DNA from: Marsupella aquatica
Taxonomy: Eukaryota; Marchantiophyta
Length of the DNA: 64,000 bases
Direction of reading: 5' to 3'
Assembly: GCA_973895155.1 (NCBI GenBank)
Contig: OZ316891.1
Span: forward strand, 3,534,001 to 3,598,000
Positions 45,594 to 58,803 of this stretch are shown one piece after another. Both the position numbers and the translations under genes were made by a program. Under the pieces are notes generated by a model that was not told the origin of the DNA, ran no database searches, and saw nothing but the letters and a program-made list of their open reading frames with translations. Position 1 is the stretch's first letter, and the number at the start of each line of letters is the position of its first letter.

Positions 45594-48500
45594 TCAATCC
45601 CACCGTTTAACAGTCCATCTCTGACCTCTAGTTTTAAAGACTCCTGTACCCTGATCACTACTTTCTCCACTACTCTCTGCTCCACTGCCATATGCCATCG
45701 ATTTCTTACGCACTACCCCACTGTCACTAATACTCCCTGTCAGCAAGGGGTCGTCAATTCCTTTGATTAGTTGCCCACGACCTGTTGAAGTTGAAAGCCA
45801 AGAGTCATCTTTGACTATTGTTACTCTCTTCTCGTTCTTTTTCCCATGCTTTGCCCATGGCAATTGACCAAAAGTCTCACTAAATTTTGTCAAACCTTTC
45901 TCCATTGGTTCTACAGCTTGGTGTACTGTCAATCTCATATCTTGTACCACCTGCATCACAACTCAAATGAAGCCTTAGCTCTCGATTTGCCAACCAATAT
46001 CATCCGACTTAACGTTGCTACACTACTGGCACATCTCGTGACAGAAATCGGCCATCTTGATAATCGTTGGGACAATTCTGAAGATTACACACTCATTATA
46101 CGTGATGGGCAAGTTTGCGTGCAGAATTGCCTGCCAGAGAGCCGTAAACACATTCCAGACGACACCAGTGCAATGAAAATTCTATACTAGACTAAAAGAT
46201 CTCTCACTCTGGCTTACACACTTTCCCCTGTGACCAGAACAGAGGACCCACAGCCCAAGCCTCAGTGAGATGCACATAAGGAGTAGCGAACGTTTATCGC
46301 GTTACTTACATGTCCACCTCCAACAACAAGAACTTCTTGTACACTTTCCCTTAAACTCGTCGCTTCTCTTTTCCTATGGTCATCCTTGTTAGAAAACTTT
46401 ATCACAGCTGGCTTCGTGCTTTCCATGACTTCCTCGGGATCCAAAGGAGAATCTATGGCTGCATAATCGGCGAGCACCTTTACACTTCCTCGTCGTCGTT
46501 CATCACCCATCATCTGATAAGGAGTGGCTGGAAAGATATAAATATGAGCGACTGCAGCAATTCCCATCTGTTATCAACACGCAACATAAATGCACGGATT
46601 ACTGACAGTGACTCCAGACGTAAAGAAAACAGTTCCCGTCTAACGTTTTTCTCTCGTGACATTTTGGCATACTACCAAACTATGAGTATTGACTCTAAAG
46701 CATTTGTTCTTAAAAATTCTAGTAAACTAATGCCAGAAATGAATCGTGAACGAAAGGCAAGGTAAGCGGCCAAGCAACTCATACATAGTCTTCACATCGG
46801 CAGCATCTATCAAGAGACCATAGTCCTCACATCGAAACTTCCGATCATCAAAAGTGGCTCTCTCTAATAAGAAGCTCAACAGAACCAAACAATTGAATCT
46901 CATTTATCTGACCACTATAAACCTGACGAATCCTTACGTCAAACTATAAGTAACTATCGAATGTCATTTCCAAAAATGGAAAAGAAGAAAGTAGCTAAAA
47001 TAAAGCATCCATTCACCTTACAAGATTTACGCCATAAACACCCTCGCTGCAAACAGTGCGTTAACCCTGCAAAGATTTTGCAAGGACCTGCTAGGAAGCA
47101 AACATATGGCATCAGAGTTTACCTCAAAGCACACGAGACAGTTCTGCAAAAATGTTTGAAACTTTGCTCCGCTAAATTCGTCTGGACCAAGATTTTTCTC
47201 CACCCATCCAGAAGCAAAAACAAGCGATAAGATCACGCCTTGCCACCAGGTTGCAAACACAATTGACTTGAAGCAAATGAACTTTGCCAGAGGGTTAATC
47301 GCCTTCAGCTCCTCATGTGTCTGAGCATAAAATTGAATGAGACAGTATAGAGCCCATGTTTGACTGAAGTTCAGAACCAGTGTTATGTAAGGATAGCTGC
47401 ACAAGGCCCAATACACAAGGAGCTCTCAGTCCAATGGACACCATCAATTTCACTAGCTTACTTAATGTTTACTTAACAGCAAAATTTAGTCTCATCAATG
47501 TTTCCAGGAAAGTACTGAATATTTGAACTGCCAATCAAGATGAGAATTCATTTGTTATCTCCTCAACGATGGATTACCATTCATCCTTAGGTATAAACTT
47601 ATAGTTCACGTGGCCACATAAACGATGCTATGAAGTTGCTGACGTCCGATACATCAAAACAACCACATGACTTACAAAACAACCACATGACTTACACAAC
47701 AACCTCTCCTCACGTGAAAATGGACAGATGTTGTGGAGACTACTGAGGAATGTTTACCTGTGGCAACTAAGCATAGAATGTGAATGTACTTAGAACCAAG
47801 ACTCTCTAAACTTTACCAATTTAGCAAGACCAAACAAGTGTCTCAGGGTGTCCCAAACCAAATGTGGATTGCCTAGCATCCATCAACTTACCTATTATTA
47901 ATATCGAAATTACCCTCGTCATACAGTCCGAAAGAATCCATAACCAGCGCCAAAATTGCGCACAGAGTCTTCAATATCATCTGCGGACCGAGAACATGAA
48001 GTACTTTTATTTTTATTGGAGCGAAAAACAAGTTATTGGCAGCAGGAGCCATTTATGTACACCGCTAGAAAAGCCATTGACATCTTAAATATACAATGTT
48101 TTCAGCCCGTAACGCCTAACAGAAAACTGACCCCAAACGTTAAACCTATGCATTTCATTGCGAAACTTAGAATGAAGATTAAGGTTCAGAAACTAACATA
48201 TTGAACAATGCCAAACTTTGCAGCAGTGTAGAAGTCCTGACCCAGTTCCCAAGGTTCCATGCACCAACTTAAAGGTACAGGATGTTCTACAGCTGCCCGT
48301 CGTTCTTTTTTTCCTGGATCAGATTTGTCCTCAAGTAACGGAGTGCGAGGGCCCTCCTTACCTTCTCTCTCAAAAAGCTGCACGACTTTGTCTTCCCCCC
48401 CTGCATCCAAATATTGTTCATCCCATGCATAAAACTTCATCTTCAAGATCAGAAGATGCAGTGGAAAAGGGTTTGGAAACATTCAATTTTCAAAACCTCT

Positions 48501-49935
48501 TCTTTCACTCAAACTAATTCGAGATACAGTGACTTGCTTCAAGGTATCTTAAATACACAGAAACATACACAACCCCAAAAACCAGAGTCATCGACCAAAC
48601 TACTAGACCCTAAAGTTTAGAAACAATTCAATGTCTTCAGAAATTGAGGACACGATCAGCTTTGTTTTGCAGAAAATACAAAACAGGGACATAGGATCTT
48701 TGAAGTTTCTCACCTAGACAGGCAATCAGGAAACTTCCAAATGAGTAAAGCGCATAAGCCTCATAACAGTTTCCCAGTATACTACAAGCTAAAGATAGTT
48801 CCGGATGCCACAGTGACAGAAACTGCAAAGCAAATCCAATTTCTGAAAATCAGATGTTACACCTGGTGATTTTAAAAAGTGTTAAGGTGCACAGAAGAGA
48901 CGGACGTTCTCACACCGAGGGAAACCAAGACGAGATAATTACACAAAATCCTAGAGTCAACCAAGATGAGAAGAATACATTACCGAGGAAACCGTATATA
49001 CAGGGACCATAAATATGATTCCAATCAACCACTTCTGCTCCTGGACAATAGCAATGTGATCATTAATAACAACTCAGAATATTTCGTTGAAGACAGTTCC
49101 GTGACACAGAAATGCTTGAGCTAGTTTAGAAGAGTAGCTTTTCCAATTTAGCTGAAGTGTGACTTACAGGTCATCATAATCGACCCAGGCGATTGATGAC
49201 ATATCTCTAACTGATTCCGGTAAGGAAACGGTGTTATTCCGTGCTTCTATTGAGATGATTCCTGAAACAGGCCACTAGCAATCTTCCAGGCTGAACAGAC
49301 TAATGTATGGCGTCTTCTGACAGGTAGAACATAAGACATGGACAGCATCTACGACAAGGATTTGTAAAGCTGATCCATATATCTGTGGACAAACTGAGAT
49401 ATTTAACAATCACAATGCTTCAAACAAAGTCCTCGGGATTGTCAAACATTGCCTAACATTCATCAAGCTATCAACAAAAACTATTCACGACGCCAGGCAG
49501 AATTGGAGTTTCCTAAGGAAAAGAGCGTAGTCATCTAGGAAAGCTCAACGTATCCATTCGTAAATGTTTTGACCTAAATATGCCACGGGGTGTTCTTTGA
49601 GCACACATGCCAAGATTACAGTTTCGGTTTTTTCAAGAATAATGAGTAGCACGACGCAAGCGAGCTCAACCAGAATTGAAAATTTACATTTCTCCAAATT
49701 CAGTACGAATGGCAAAAGATTAGGTGCGACTAGCACATGATTAGAAAAGGGTCCAAACCTCGGGATCCTTATACGAAGTCAGATGCTCAAACATAAGGAA
49801 CGTCGACAGAGCGAGGGCCATGAGGACGAACGCGCCCGCAATAACCACCGCATATGTGTGAACCGCCGAACGTCCCACTAGAGCAGTATCGGCCAGCTGC
49901 AGGTTCTCCAGCAGGATCGACCTACTTATCATCAT
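45594..49935 (-). CDS. LAZ1: LAZ1-like protein (TMEM184/OST-alpha family)
   Basis: Multi-pass membrane protein of the DUF300/OST-alpha family; plant LAZ1 proteins act at the tonoplast in programmed-cell-death and hormone signalling. Eight exons: 49759-49935, 48984-49040, 48714-48822, 48198-48400, 47892-47980, 47123-47396, 46310-46567 and 45594-45950. All introns are GT-AG and phases agree, giving 507 codons, close to family length. Seen motifs: first membrane segment VVIAGAFVLMALALSTFLMF followed by FEHLTSYKDPE; EQKWLIGIIFMVPVYTV; NCYEAYALYSFGSFLIACLG; AAKFGIVQYMILKTLCAIL; YPYITLVLNFSQTWALYCL; PLAKFICFKSIVFATWWQG; then a soluble tail with DYAAIDSPLDPEEV and KDDSW. ATG 49935 starts MMISRS, since the upstream frame has no ATG and lies in the leader. 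The second exon is only 19 codons. No defects found. Confidence 0.95.
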
Positions 49936-51500
49936 GCCCCTCCTTCGCAACAAGGCCCGTCAAGTCCTTCAGTCACAAATCCAGAATCCAAATAAACCTA
50001 CATGAGGCCACCAGTTGTATGCCTATCATTGTGAATTGCATTCCATACCGCGGACCTCTCAACGCACACATCAGAGCCTTCTCAAATCGTACTCATAGCT
50101 TCGCTACTGGGGCATGCCAATTCGGCGATACTGGACACGTCCAGCACCAAAGACCTCCACCTGCTCATGTTTAACTACACTGCGAGCTCCCTTTCTTCTC
50201 CTCCTTATCTAGTAGTTGCCAACTAATCTTCGAGCCCTCTAACCCTGTGCCTTCTTCGGTACTTCTCCCAATCAAATTCTCGCGATATTGCTCCTCCAGT
50301 TCAGCATAGGCGCATACTCCTCTCGACCACTTCCTCCAATACTCAAACTCAAGTTTTATGGCCCCGCTGCCTGTGATTTCTACGGAAATGACTATCCCGA
50401 GCCTCAAATCCAGATTTCAGACCATCCTTTCGAGCAAACGATGTCCTGCGAACAACATAACCATCGCAGCCTCCTCCTCGCTTCTGCAGCCGCTTCCTGA
50501 ATAATCATCTCTCCAGGAATCGAGCGTCAGTTGAGACCGCCCTGTAAGTACGAGCCGTGCAAGAAATCAGCGACTGAGACCCACAATTCTTTCACTTCAA
50601 CCCCTGCTCTCCCGTGGTCACTCTTACTGCCCTTCTCTTATCATCCCGTTCCCCTCTCCTCCCCTCGGCCTTCTACTCAGCTCTCCAGCCAGCAATGAAT
50701 CAAGATTCTCGGATCTCTTGGCCCCAGCCTGTCCAGGAGTCCGTCCGTCTCCCTCCGCCTCTGTTCTCGGCTCAAATTGCTCCTCTCCTCGTCTTTCTCC
50801 GCTCCAATTAAAATTCTCTTCCCTGCAATGGCCAAACAGAAAAGCCTGCTGCTGCCGACGTCCTGCCTGCTCGACTGCCTCCACTCGTCCCGCCCCCGCG
50901 TTGCGATTGTCACCGAGTGTGCCTCTTCTTCCCTCCGAGCATGCAGCATGAAGAACACCAACACCACACCATCAAGACAACAAAGCCTCACTCGTGCACG
51001 CGAAGCACGCAATCAGGCAATCAGGCAATCAGGCGACCAAAGCGAGCGACCAAAGCGGGAGCACAAACTTATCAATCCACCACCGGTGCTTCCAAATGAG
51101 AGTTTCTTCCTTCCGACGGCCTCGTGGAATGCACACTGAGTTGCGAACTGTACTGCAGTGGTAAGCGATCGTTGAGGCGAATGCCGACGTGTGAGTCCTT
51201 CCCAGCAGGAGCCCGACTTTCTCGGTGCCAATTTCGTCGCACTCGCGACGTTCGTTGGTTGCTTTTGTTCGTGGTCACCTCCACTTCATCGACGCAGGAG
51301 TGCAAAACGGTGGAGAGAGAGAGAGAAGGAAAGAACGAAAGAACGAGAGCGATGGCGAAGAAGAAGAGAGCTGATGGGCGATGAAAGGAAGGGACTGGAG
51401 GAGGTGGCGTTCAGGCGTTGCATGACACTGTATTACGTACGTATGACTGCCCCTTTTACGCCTACCCAGTTTGTCCGTTTTCTTGTTTATCCATTACTAC
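49936..51500 (-). promoter_or_regulatory. LAZ1 leader and promoter region
   Basis: GC-richer and C/T-rich on the minus strand near 51300 (a CTCTCTCTCTCTCTCC run), typical of plant 5' leaders. Several overlapping short frames occur on both strands because of low stop density; none has a recognisable domain. It plausibly contains the transcription start and perhaps a leader intron. I saw no unambiguous TATA box. Confidence 0.4.
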
Positions 51501-51585
51501 CGTGATTAGTGATTACTCTTTTCCTTGAGCGATGAGTACTGAAAACAAAATGCACAATCAAGGATTCCATGTATTTCCGGTTTAT

Positions 51586-51795
51586 CCCTATTCCACCTGT
51601 TTCCTGTCTACACCCTCACTTTCAGTAATGCTCCCTACTCCACCTATTTCCTGTCTACACCCTCACTTTCACCCTCACTTTCAGTAATGCTCCCTATTCC
51701 ACCTGTGTCTTGTCTACACCTTCACTTTTCAGTAGTGCCCTCACTAAGTAAATTTTCTGTCTAAACCCTCACTTTCAGTATGCCCTCACTGAGTA
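51586..51795. repeat. Tandem repeat, ~47-59-bp units
   Basis: CCCTA.TCCACCT.T.TC.TGTCTACACCCTCACTTTCAGTAATGCT repeated at 51586, 51633 and 51692, with a partial fourth copy ending in TCACTTTCAGTATGCCCTCACTGAG. The nested CCCTCACTTTCA is itself doubled near 51660. Confidence 0.8.
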
Positions 51796-52894
51796 AATAG
51801 AGATCAGGAGGGAAAAAAACCTTGCAGAAAATGGATTCCATGATATTTCCTCTTTATCTTTGCCTTATCCCTGTTTTTTGTCTTCAAGTATGCTCTCAGT
51901 TAGAGTGAGGTCTAGAGACTTCAAATGGAAACGCCCCTAGACAATAGGCCTTGGGAGCAGCTTTTCATCTGCTTTACTAGTTGGATTATTCTGTTTGTTT
52001 TAGGGAACATAAAATCCACCCGGCAATTAGGAGGCAAAAAAAGACCCTAAACCATATTGTGCAGAGTATTGTCCACCTTATTGTCAAATATAATATTGTT
52101 CAACATATTGTGACCACAGGGCTGTACTATAGTGGTGTTGGATTGACACCTCGCAGCAATCCAACTCAAACTTCTTTTTGCATGGAATTTTTACAAATCA
52201 TATTGTAGCTCTGGGTAGTGACACATTGAGGCTAGCATAATGCTAAGAGGACAAGTTTTCCCTATTTCCATTCATTGTACTTTGTTTTTCCCTGAATTAT
52301 ACATTTTGGTGTTTTCTTTCTCATTTGCAATACGTTTTCATGTAAATTTTGGACAATCTTGTGTGATTACCTTCCGGTACAAAGAGCAATTACCCAAAAT
52401 GCATATGAGATCGATGCACATTATGAGAGAAAGTACTAGGCTAATCTCATACCCAGCATCTGCCAGGATCTATATATTTCAACCACGCAAAAGTCTTGTG
52501 CACTGTCATCAAGCTCCAGAATAGTTACTCTTTTTTAATGTCCTGTCCCCCGATTGTCAAAATCATTACCCTGCTGTCAAATTAACTTATTTATCAGATT
52601 GCCCCCATATTTTATGTGGTTTGGCTAACCAGACTAGACTAACCTAAGCCGGCACTTAATCCAATTGGGAAACATGGAGGCTCATAATTTATCCCCTCTG
52701 CCCACAAAAGCAGTGGAGATGGAGGGTAACCAAATGCTCTCTGAGTACATGTAATGACCATTGTCCTTTATATTCCATAATTATGTTAATAAATCCCTAT
52801 AACAAAAATAGAAAATACCTAATAGAACTTTATGAGGCAATTATGGATAAACGAGCCCTATGCCAGTGCTTTGCACTGTGCAAGGAGGGCAGGT

Positions 52895-53079
52895 CTCGCA
52901 GGGGTGTCGGGGCCAGGAGGGCGCGAAGCCCTATGCGGAGCGAGGAGGGTGTAAGGAGGGGGGCATGCGAGGCTGCTATAAGAAGGGGGGCGAGCGAGGC
53001 AGCAGCCTCGCAGGGGTGTAGGGGCCAGGAGGGCGCAAAGCCCTATGCGGAGCGAGGAGGGTGTAAAGAGGGGGGCGGG
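52895..53079. repeat. GC-rich duplicated 73-bp block, period 112
   Basis: CTCGCAGGGGTGT(C/A)GGGGCCAGGAGGGCGC(G/A)AAGCCCTATGCGGAGCGAGGAGGGTGTAA occurs at 52895 and 53007 with only a few differences, in an otherwise AT-rich region. AAGCCCTATGCG recurs a third time near 53090. Confidence 0.88.
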
Positions 53080-54082
53080 CCCGAAGCCCTATGCGTTTGC
53101 TCCAAAATTGAATGTCTTTTGCCACGCGGAAGGCCTGTCTGCTTCCGTCATTATGAGTGCATGGAAGGGAGCAATTGCACGGTCCTGCGCCTGCCTGCGT
53201 GCCTCTTTCCTGGCATGTGTGCCTCATTGTAAGAGGGTATTAGAAGATCGGACGGTCATGAAAAATAAGATGTTTTAGTTTGACGGTCAATTTTGATTCC
53301 CGCTGGAATTCGAATTCGTAACGGGACGACGGACGAAAATTGGCCAAATGGACGGGATTGCCTATTATAGTGTTAGATTCTTCAACTTCTGCTCATCAAC
53401 ATTTTTCCTTTATACTCAACTGGGCTCTCAATCATTTTAAAACTTGCAATAAACCCTAAACCATAACTGAAGGTGTTTGCTGAATAAGATGTGTATACAG
53501 TTCCCGATACAGTTAGGAACTTGAATTCTACATTTAGGAAAATTCAATGTCGTTCATTTTTGGGTTATCACACTATCTCCTCACAATTTCTCAAAAAAGA
53601 AATCGTGAAAAGACTGATAGAAAAAAGCTGAGATCATTCAAACTCTTCTGAATGTATTCTTTCTAGATTTTCACATTAATAAGGGTCTCGAATTCTGTGG
53701 CTAGACAGGTATTGTTTTAGACATAATTAGTAAATGAGTTTTATGGAATCTGACTATGGTAGTACGTCCATTGATCGGTTCTAAATTGTTTGATGACGAA
53801 GCAAACAAATCTTTTCACATTTAAATGTTCAGCCGGGTGCTTGCAGTTGTGACACGTATCACTAAATGTGAGTTGGGTGCAGAAAGCAAGCAACCAGTAC
53901 ACCTTGGGTTAGTTGGGTGGGCCATGAGTGGCCTGCAATCTCCCTTTTGGCCTGGAGAAAAGAGAGACTTGGGCATGAAGGTATGAGACTGCTACAGACA
54001 CCTGAAGGTCCCTCTGACCTTTCGTGGAGTTGTGTAGGACAGCTTATTTCTTTTTGGCTGTTGCAAAGTATGTATAAAAATT

Positions 54083-54186
54083 GAGTGGAATAAAATACAA
54101 CAGTAGAAATACAACACATGCAAAAAAAAAGTATTTGTTAAGATTGAGTGGAATAAAATCAAGAGTAGAAGTGCACCACATGCAAA
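54083..54186. repeat. Local duplication of ~42 bp
   Basis: TTGAGTGGAATAAAATA(C)AACAGTAGAA.T.CA.CACATGCAAA occurs near 54080 and 54144 with a small spacer. Confidence 0.7.
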
Positions 54187-54943
54187 GAGATATATTCACA
54201 TATGACCAGGAAAACTACCAGTCTATGGTACAAAGGTGTTGAGAAGTTGTGCACATAAGGTACACATCCTCACTTGCCTCAAGTAATGACACTCAAAACC
54301 ATAAATTAGGAAACAAAACCATGAGGAGAACTTAAAACATGAGGTGCCCACGTTGTTTAAAATCATTTATATCCCTCAGTCACTCATCAGAAGAGATAGA
54401 ATCTCTCCCAATTGTTAAAATTCCTTGGAATTTGCTAAAGGGACTGGATGCACAACATAGAAATGCAAAATTTGTGGGAAAGAATAGCTCTAGGATAGCA
54501 AAGATAAAAAAAAATTCAAAGGGGTGCCAAAATAAAATCTAAATAATGCAAAGGATGCACCATGTTAAGGCACGTTGAAATAAAAATACACTAGTACGGA
54601 ATGCCTGAATAAGACAAAATACTGAAAGATCTGTTAGCCATAAAACAGCATGTTACAGGAAAACTAAGATATAATCTTTACCTAGGAGTTTTTCAAGTTT
54701 CTACCTTGGTCCTTGCTCTCTTTTCCAAGAAATGTGAAGTGCTCCAACATGTGTCCATTTGAGTCAGCAATTTACAACATGCACCTGCAATTCTACTTCA
54801 AAGTTGTGTACAGGGAGAAAGCCTCAGCAGTAGAAGAGCACACTTGTAGGGGGGGCTATGCTGTTGGTGACTTTGATTTTCTTGCCATGGTTGGGGAATC
54901 TTGGGTTTTGTGGGTCTAGGTTCATCCCTTTTTCTCCCGTTTA

Positions 54944-55041
54944 TTGGGTCTCTTGTCTCCCGACTAGGTGCTTTTAGTTCTTTGCCAGTGTGTTGGGTCT
55001 CTTGTCTCCCAGCTAGGTGCTTTTTGTTCTTTGCCAGTGTG
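54944..55041. repeat. 49-bp tandem duplication
   Basis: TTGGGTCTCTTGTCTCCC..CTAGGTGCTTTT.GTTCTTTGCCAGTGTG in two adjacent copies (54944 and 54993) with three differences. A similar phrase (AATGGGTTTCTTGCC...) lies near 61480, suggesting a shared retroelement tail. Confidence 0.85.
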
Positions 55042-56861
55042 CCATATATTTTCATCTATCCATCCATCATTTCGTGAGGTGTAAGCTCTAATGGGATGTC
55101 CCATGAATATTTTAGACTTAGAGAAGATTTTGTTACTTTGTCACACCATTCTAGGTAGTATTGTAGTATATTGTACTATGTAGGTTTGCACATCTAGTAT
55201 ATGTGCTATATGAGCCGATAAGGTTCTATTAGGTTTGTGTGGGAGAGTAGTTCTCCATTGTGAGGCATCAAAAGGTTGTCTTTTGACGTTGAGCCTTGAA
55301 GAGGGCAGCTCGTGTTGTGGCTATGGTGGCTGAGAGCTCCTTCTATGTAACGTGGATTCCTTGAGTGCAAGGTGTGTTGGCTTGACATATGTGTGTGATC
55401 GGATAGGACGGGATTGAGTACGTATCGTTGGCGTTGATCACTATTCAGATCCATTGAAAATTATTGTGAGTTTTGGACATGTGTGGACATGAGTTCCACT
55501 TGTTCTTCATTCTCTTATGTATGAGTGATGTATTCATTGTGCTTAGTTGGGGATATATGTGACAAGCAATGTATGTTGTGTAGCGATGTGTATGCGCACG
55601 ACAACTTCCACGAGGATGGAGCAAACATTCCAAGCAGCTCAGATAAGGTGTTTTTGGTCAAATCCACCCTAGAATCCTCCAAAAAACTACTAAGTTACAT
55701 TGGATTCTACTTTCTATGGCTAGTCCCCCTTATATTCCCATCCAGGGTTAAAATTGCTGACTTTGCACACCCCAATGGTCCTATATCTCCCCCATAGACC
55801 CAAGCACGCATGCCCAAAGTGCCCCTGTGTTAATTTGCGGTGCAATGTAATTTAGGTCAAAATGTCCCACACAATGCATTTTGGGCCTTTACTACACATC
55901 AATCATTCATATTGCAATTGCTGAAATAGGGCCTTGGGCTCAAATAGAAATTTCAGAATTAAACTATGTTTGAACATGCAATATATCCTTATTTTCAATC
56001 TAATGAGACAAACTACGCCTAGCTTGACTCAATCAGGCCTTACTAGGCGTTCTATAAAAACTCACTATACAAAACTCAAGTACAAAGACCAAAGGCTTTC
56101 TATTTGAATAGAACTACCTTGAGGCTTAATATTCAAATACAAGGAACATTCTGAATTCTCAAACTATGTCAAGTAATAGATCAAACATAAGAGTTGGAAA
56201 AAATGGGCTTAAGAAACAAAGATCTAGAAGTTGTCTGAATAAATGCATAAGTCTGCCAAAATTTACCAGTTTACAATTGGCTGATGGGTTTGGAAAACCA
56301 CTTGGGGCTTCTGCCTCAAAAGTGAAATGGGTTTTCAAAAGTAATTTGTTCATGGACCCAGTGTTCATTGTAATTAGTTTGTGGACCCCCTAGCTACATT
56401 ATTTAGGCCTTGTTTGAGTAAAAACAATCATATATGTAATATTAGCTTTAGCTCAAGTTGTGAGAGGCTATAATGCTCCCTAAGCTTTCTAGTAGCTTAG
56501 TCCGATTTGTAGAAGATTTGTCACCAGATTTTTCAATATATGTACTTTCAAATAATTGGAAATTCTGGAGATTTTACTTAAGTTTGACTTTGGCAAGTTT
56601 TGAATTAGAGATTACTAGCCTCATGACCTTGACGCAACTATTCACCAGATGGAGAAGGGCATAGCTTAAGCTTTGAGAAGTCTGAGTGGGAAGGGAAGAT
56701 GGTAGTCATGTTGTGTTGGACAAGTAGGGTAGATTTTATAGTTTGCATTGTTTAGATTACATTTTCTCATGAAACCCTCGATGAAACCATTGTGGACCCA
56801 TTTAGTGGTGCCTGAGCAGTTTGGCATTCCGTCAATTGCTGCAGGAATACTTTGCTTTGCA

Positions 56862-57080
56862 GGCCAGACAGCATGGTTATCACAAGCAGTTGTCAAAATC
56901 AGATCCTATTGTTACATGCATTCAAATTCTCAAGCTAAGAGAGTCAAAATTCAATCCATGGCAAGTGCATTTGCACCCAGGCCAACGGCGTGATTATCAC
57001 AAGTAGTTATCAAAATTAGGCCTTTTTGCTACATGCAACCAAATTCTCAAGCTAAGAGTCAAAATTCAAGTGCATTTGAA
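56862..57080. repeat. Tandem duplication, period 118 bp
   Basis: GGCCA..C.GC.TG.TTATCACAAG.AGTT.TCAAAAT...CAAATTCTCAAGCTAAGAG..TCAAAATTCAA appears at 56862 and 56980. The second copy is slightly shorter. Confidence 0.8.
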
Positions 57081-57603
57081 ACAAGATCAATGTTTGATCA
57101 AATGAATTTATTAGTTTGTTGAGTTTGAGTTTGGACCATGGCTAGCAGTTTACCTTAATTGCAAAAGGCCAGAAATCTTACTCCAGGTGCCAATTACCCT
57201 TTAACAAGGAAATTATCAAGTTAGTTGTTAGTCATTGTTTATTATCTGAAATTTACTTTTTAAATCTTTGAATTTAATTATTAAAATTGGATACTTAACT
57301 AAAATGGTTACATAGTGACAGTTTTAATCGTCTTGCTCTTTGCATTTCTAATTTTTTACTTTTCTTTTTACAACATGGCGTCCCAAAATTTACACCCAAA
57401 TTGACACAAACACGAATGAAAACTGTAAGTTTGATTCACAAAACAGACGAGTCTTGTTTATTGCGATTGTTGTTGATGTGGCACGTTGTGGTGCTAGGAA
57501 TTTTGGAAGGGACCTCTCATGGGGGTCCGTAATAATGTTCATGGTTAGTATACCAAAATTACTCAATTTTGAAGAATGGACATGACAAAGGTTTTCTTCA
57601 ACA

Positions 57604-57866
57604 CTTAGAGGTCTCACTATTTGAAGACGTCCCCATCACCTACAACGTTTTTAGGCCTTGGACCCCCTAAATGTAAGAAAAAAATATTTTTTCAACCCAT
57701 ATAAAAATTTGGTTAGACCCTATTGTTTTGATAAGTCTCAAAATTGGATTTAAAAGATCCTATTGTTCTTTTGAGAAAATTCTTAAGTCTTCCCTTTGAG
57801 CAAATAAAATGACCCTATCTTTTGTCGCACGTGATATGTCATTTTTGTGGAAGTGAAACCCCCAAG
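57604..57866 (-). mobile_element. CTCGGGGGT-family MITE, copy E (263 bp)
   Basis: Reverse orientation: degenerate start CTTAGAGGTCTCACTATTTG, end TTGTGGAAGTGAAACCCCCAAG. Perfect 8-bp duplication CTTCAACA at 57596-57603 and 57867-57874. Internal sequence matches the other MITEs (ACCCTATTGTTTTGATAAGTCTCAAAATT, ATTCTTAAGTCTTCCC). Confidence 0.93.
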
Positions 57867-57902
57867 CTTCAACATATTGCTTTGAAATAGGTTTTGGTTT
57901 GG

Positions 57903-58082
57903 CATGTTCATTATTTACACTCATAGTCATTATTTTCTCATCCTGTCCAATGTCTAGTGATGATCCATTTTTGCGCTAACTCGTAGTGTTGTCAATTTGT
58001 CGCAAACGAGAGGCTTATGGATCATCACTAGACACCAAAAAGGATGAGAAAATAATGACTATGAATGTAAATAATGAACATG
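57903..58082. repeat. Inverted repeat, 65-bp arms, 50-bp loop
   Basis: Arm 57903-57967 (CATGTTCATTATTTACACTC...GTCTAGTGATGATCCA) is complementary to 58018-58082 with about five mismatches, centred around TGTCC/GGTGT. The loop is AT-rich. The structure would form a strong hairpin; no coding frame is associated. Confidence 0.9.
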
Positions 58083-58803
58083 CTAAAATGGGTGCTAAAA
58101 CTGTGGGTGGGAGTGGGATAGCCATTGTTTTCTCTCCTACGTAGCGTTTCACTCTTGATCCAATCAAGCAACCCTCAATGAATTATGTGTGGATACAAGT
58201 GAATCTGCCAAATCATTTAATACGTCAATTAGAAGTGTTTAATTAATTTATTTATCCCCCCTCCTTCTGGCGCCCCCACTCCCAACACACTTTTTGCTTT
58301 TGTTTTTCTTTCACCTGAGTGATCTGTTTGATGAGAGTCATTAGAAAGTGTTATGAAATTTATTTTCTTGAAATCTGTGTAGTGAGCATGTCCCCAAGTT
58401 AGGCACCACCATAAAAAAACTCATTCAACCCAAACTAACTTGAGATGACAAACTAACTTGAGATGACAAAGTTATAATGGCTGAAAAGCTCTTTTGATGC
58501 AACTTAGGATGATGACATGCCTGAGTAGCACAAAAACAGCACCATGAGAACTCAAAAGGGAAATCTGATGAACTTGAGTATCATTAGCTTACCGTCACCA
58601 TTAAGCACCAACATCTAACCTCATTTGTCAATCTCAGAATTTGACGGCTTGTTTGCGCAATTAATTTTGTTACTCGACCTATTGTTTGTTGTTATATGCA
58701 TCTTTGACGGTTTCTGGGTCTAACCAGTAGTGGTGGGCAAACAACTGAACCCATGTTTGGGACTAATAGTGTTGATGTGGCCATATGTGCAGCTAGGGAA
58801 TTT

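Larger units (their letters stand above)
51800..57603. other. Gene-free intergenic DNA with local repeats
   Basis: No gene supported on either strand across about 5.8 kb. It carries a GC-rich duplicated island (52895-53079), a 45-bp duplication near 54100, a 49-bp tandem duplication at 54944-55041 followed by sequence resembling a LINE 3' tail, and a 118-bp duplication at 56862. A phrase around 53318-53385 (CGTAACGGGACGACGGAC...CTATTATAGTGTTAGATT) recurs diverged at 61138-61192, so it belongs to a dispersed repeat. Confidence 0.45.

Noticed and set aside
50614-51384. Several overlapping frames on both strands upstream of LAZ1
   Set aside because: They overlap in all frames, show no domain, and fit a GC- and pyrimidine-rich leader region.
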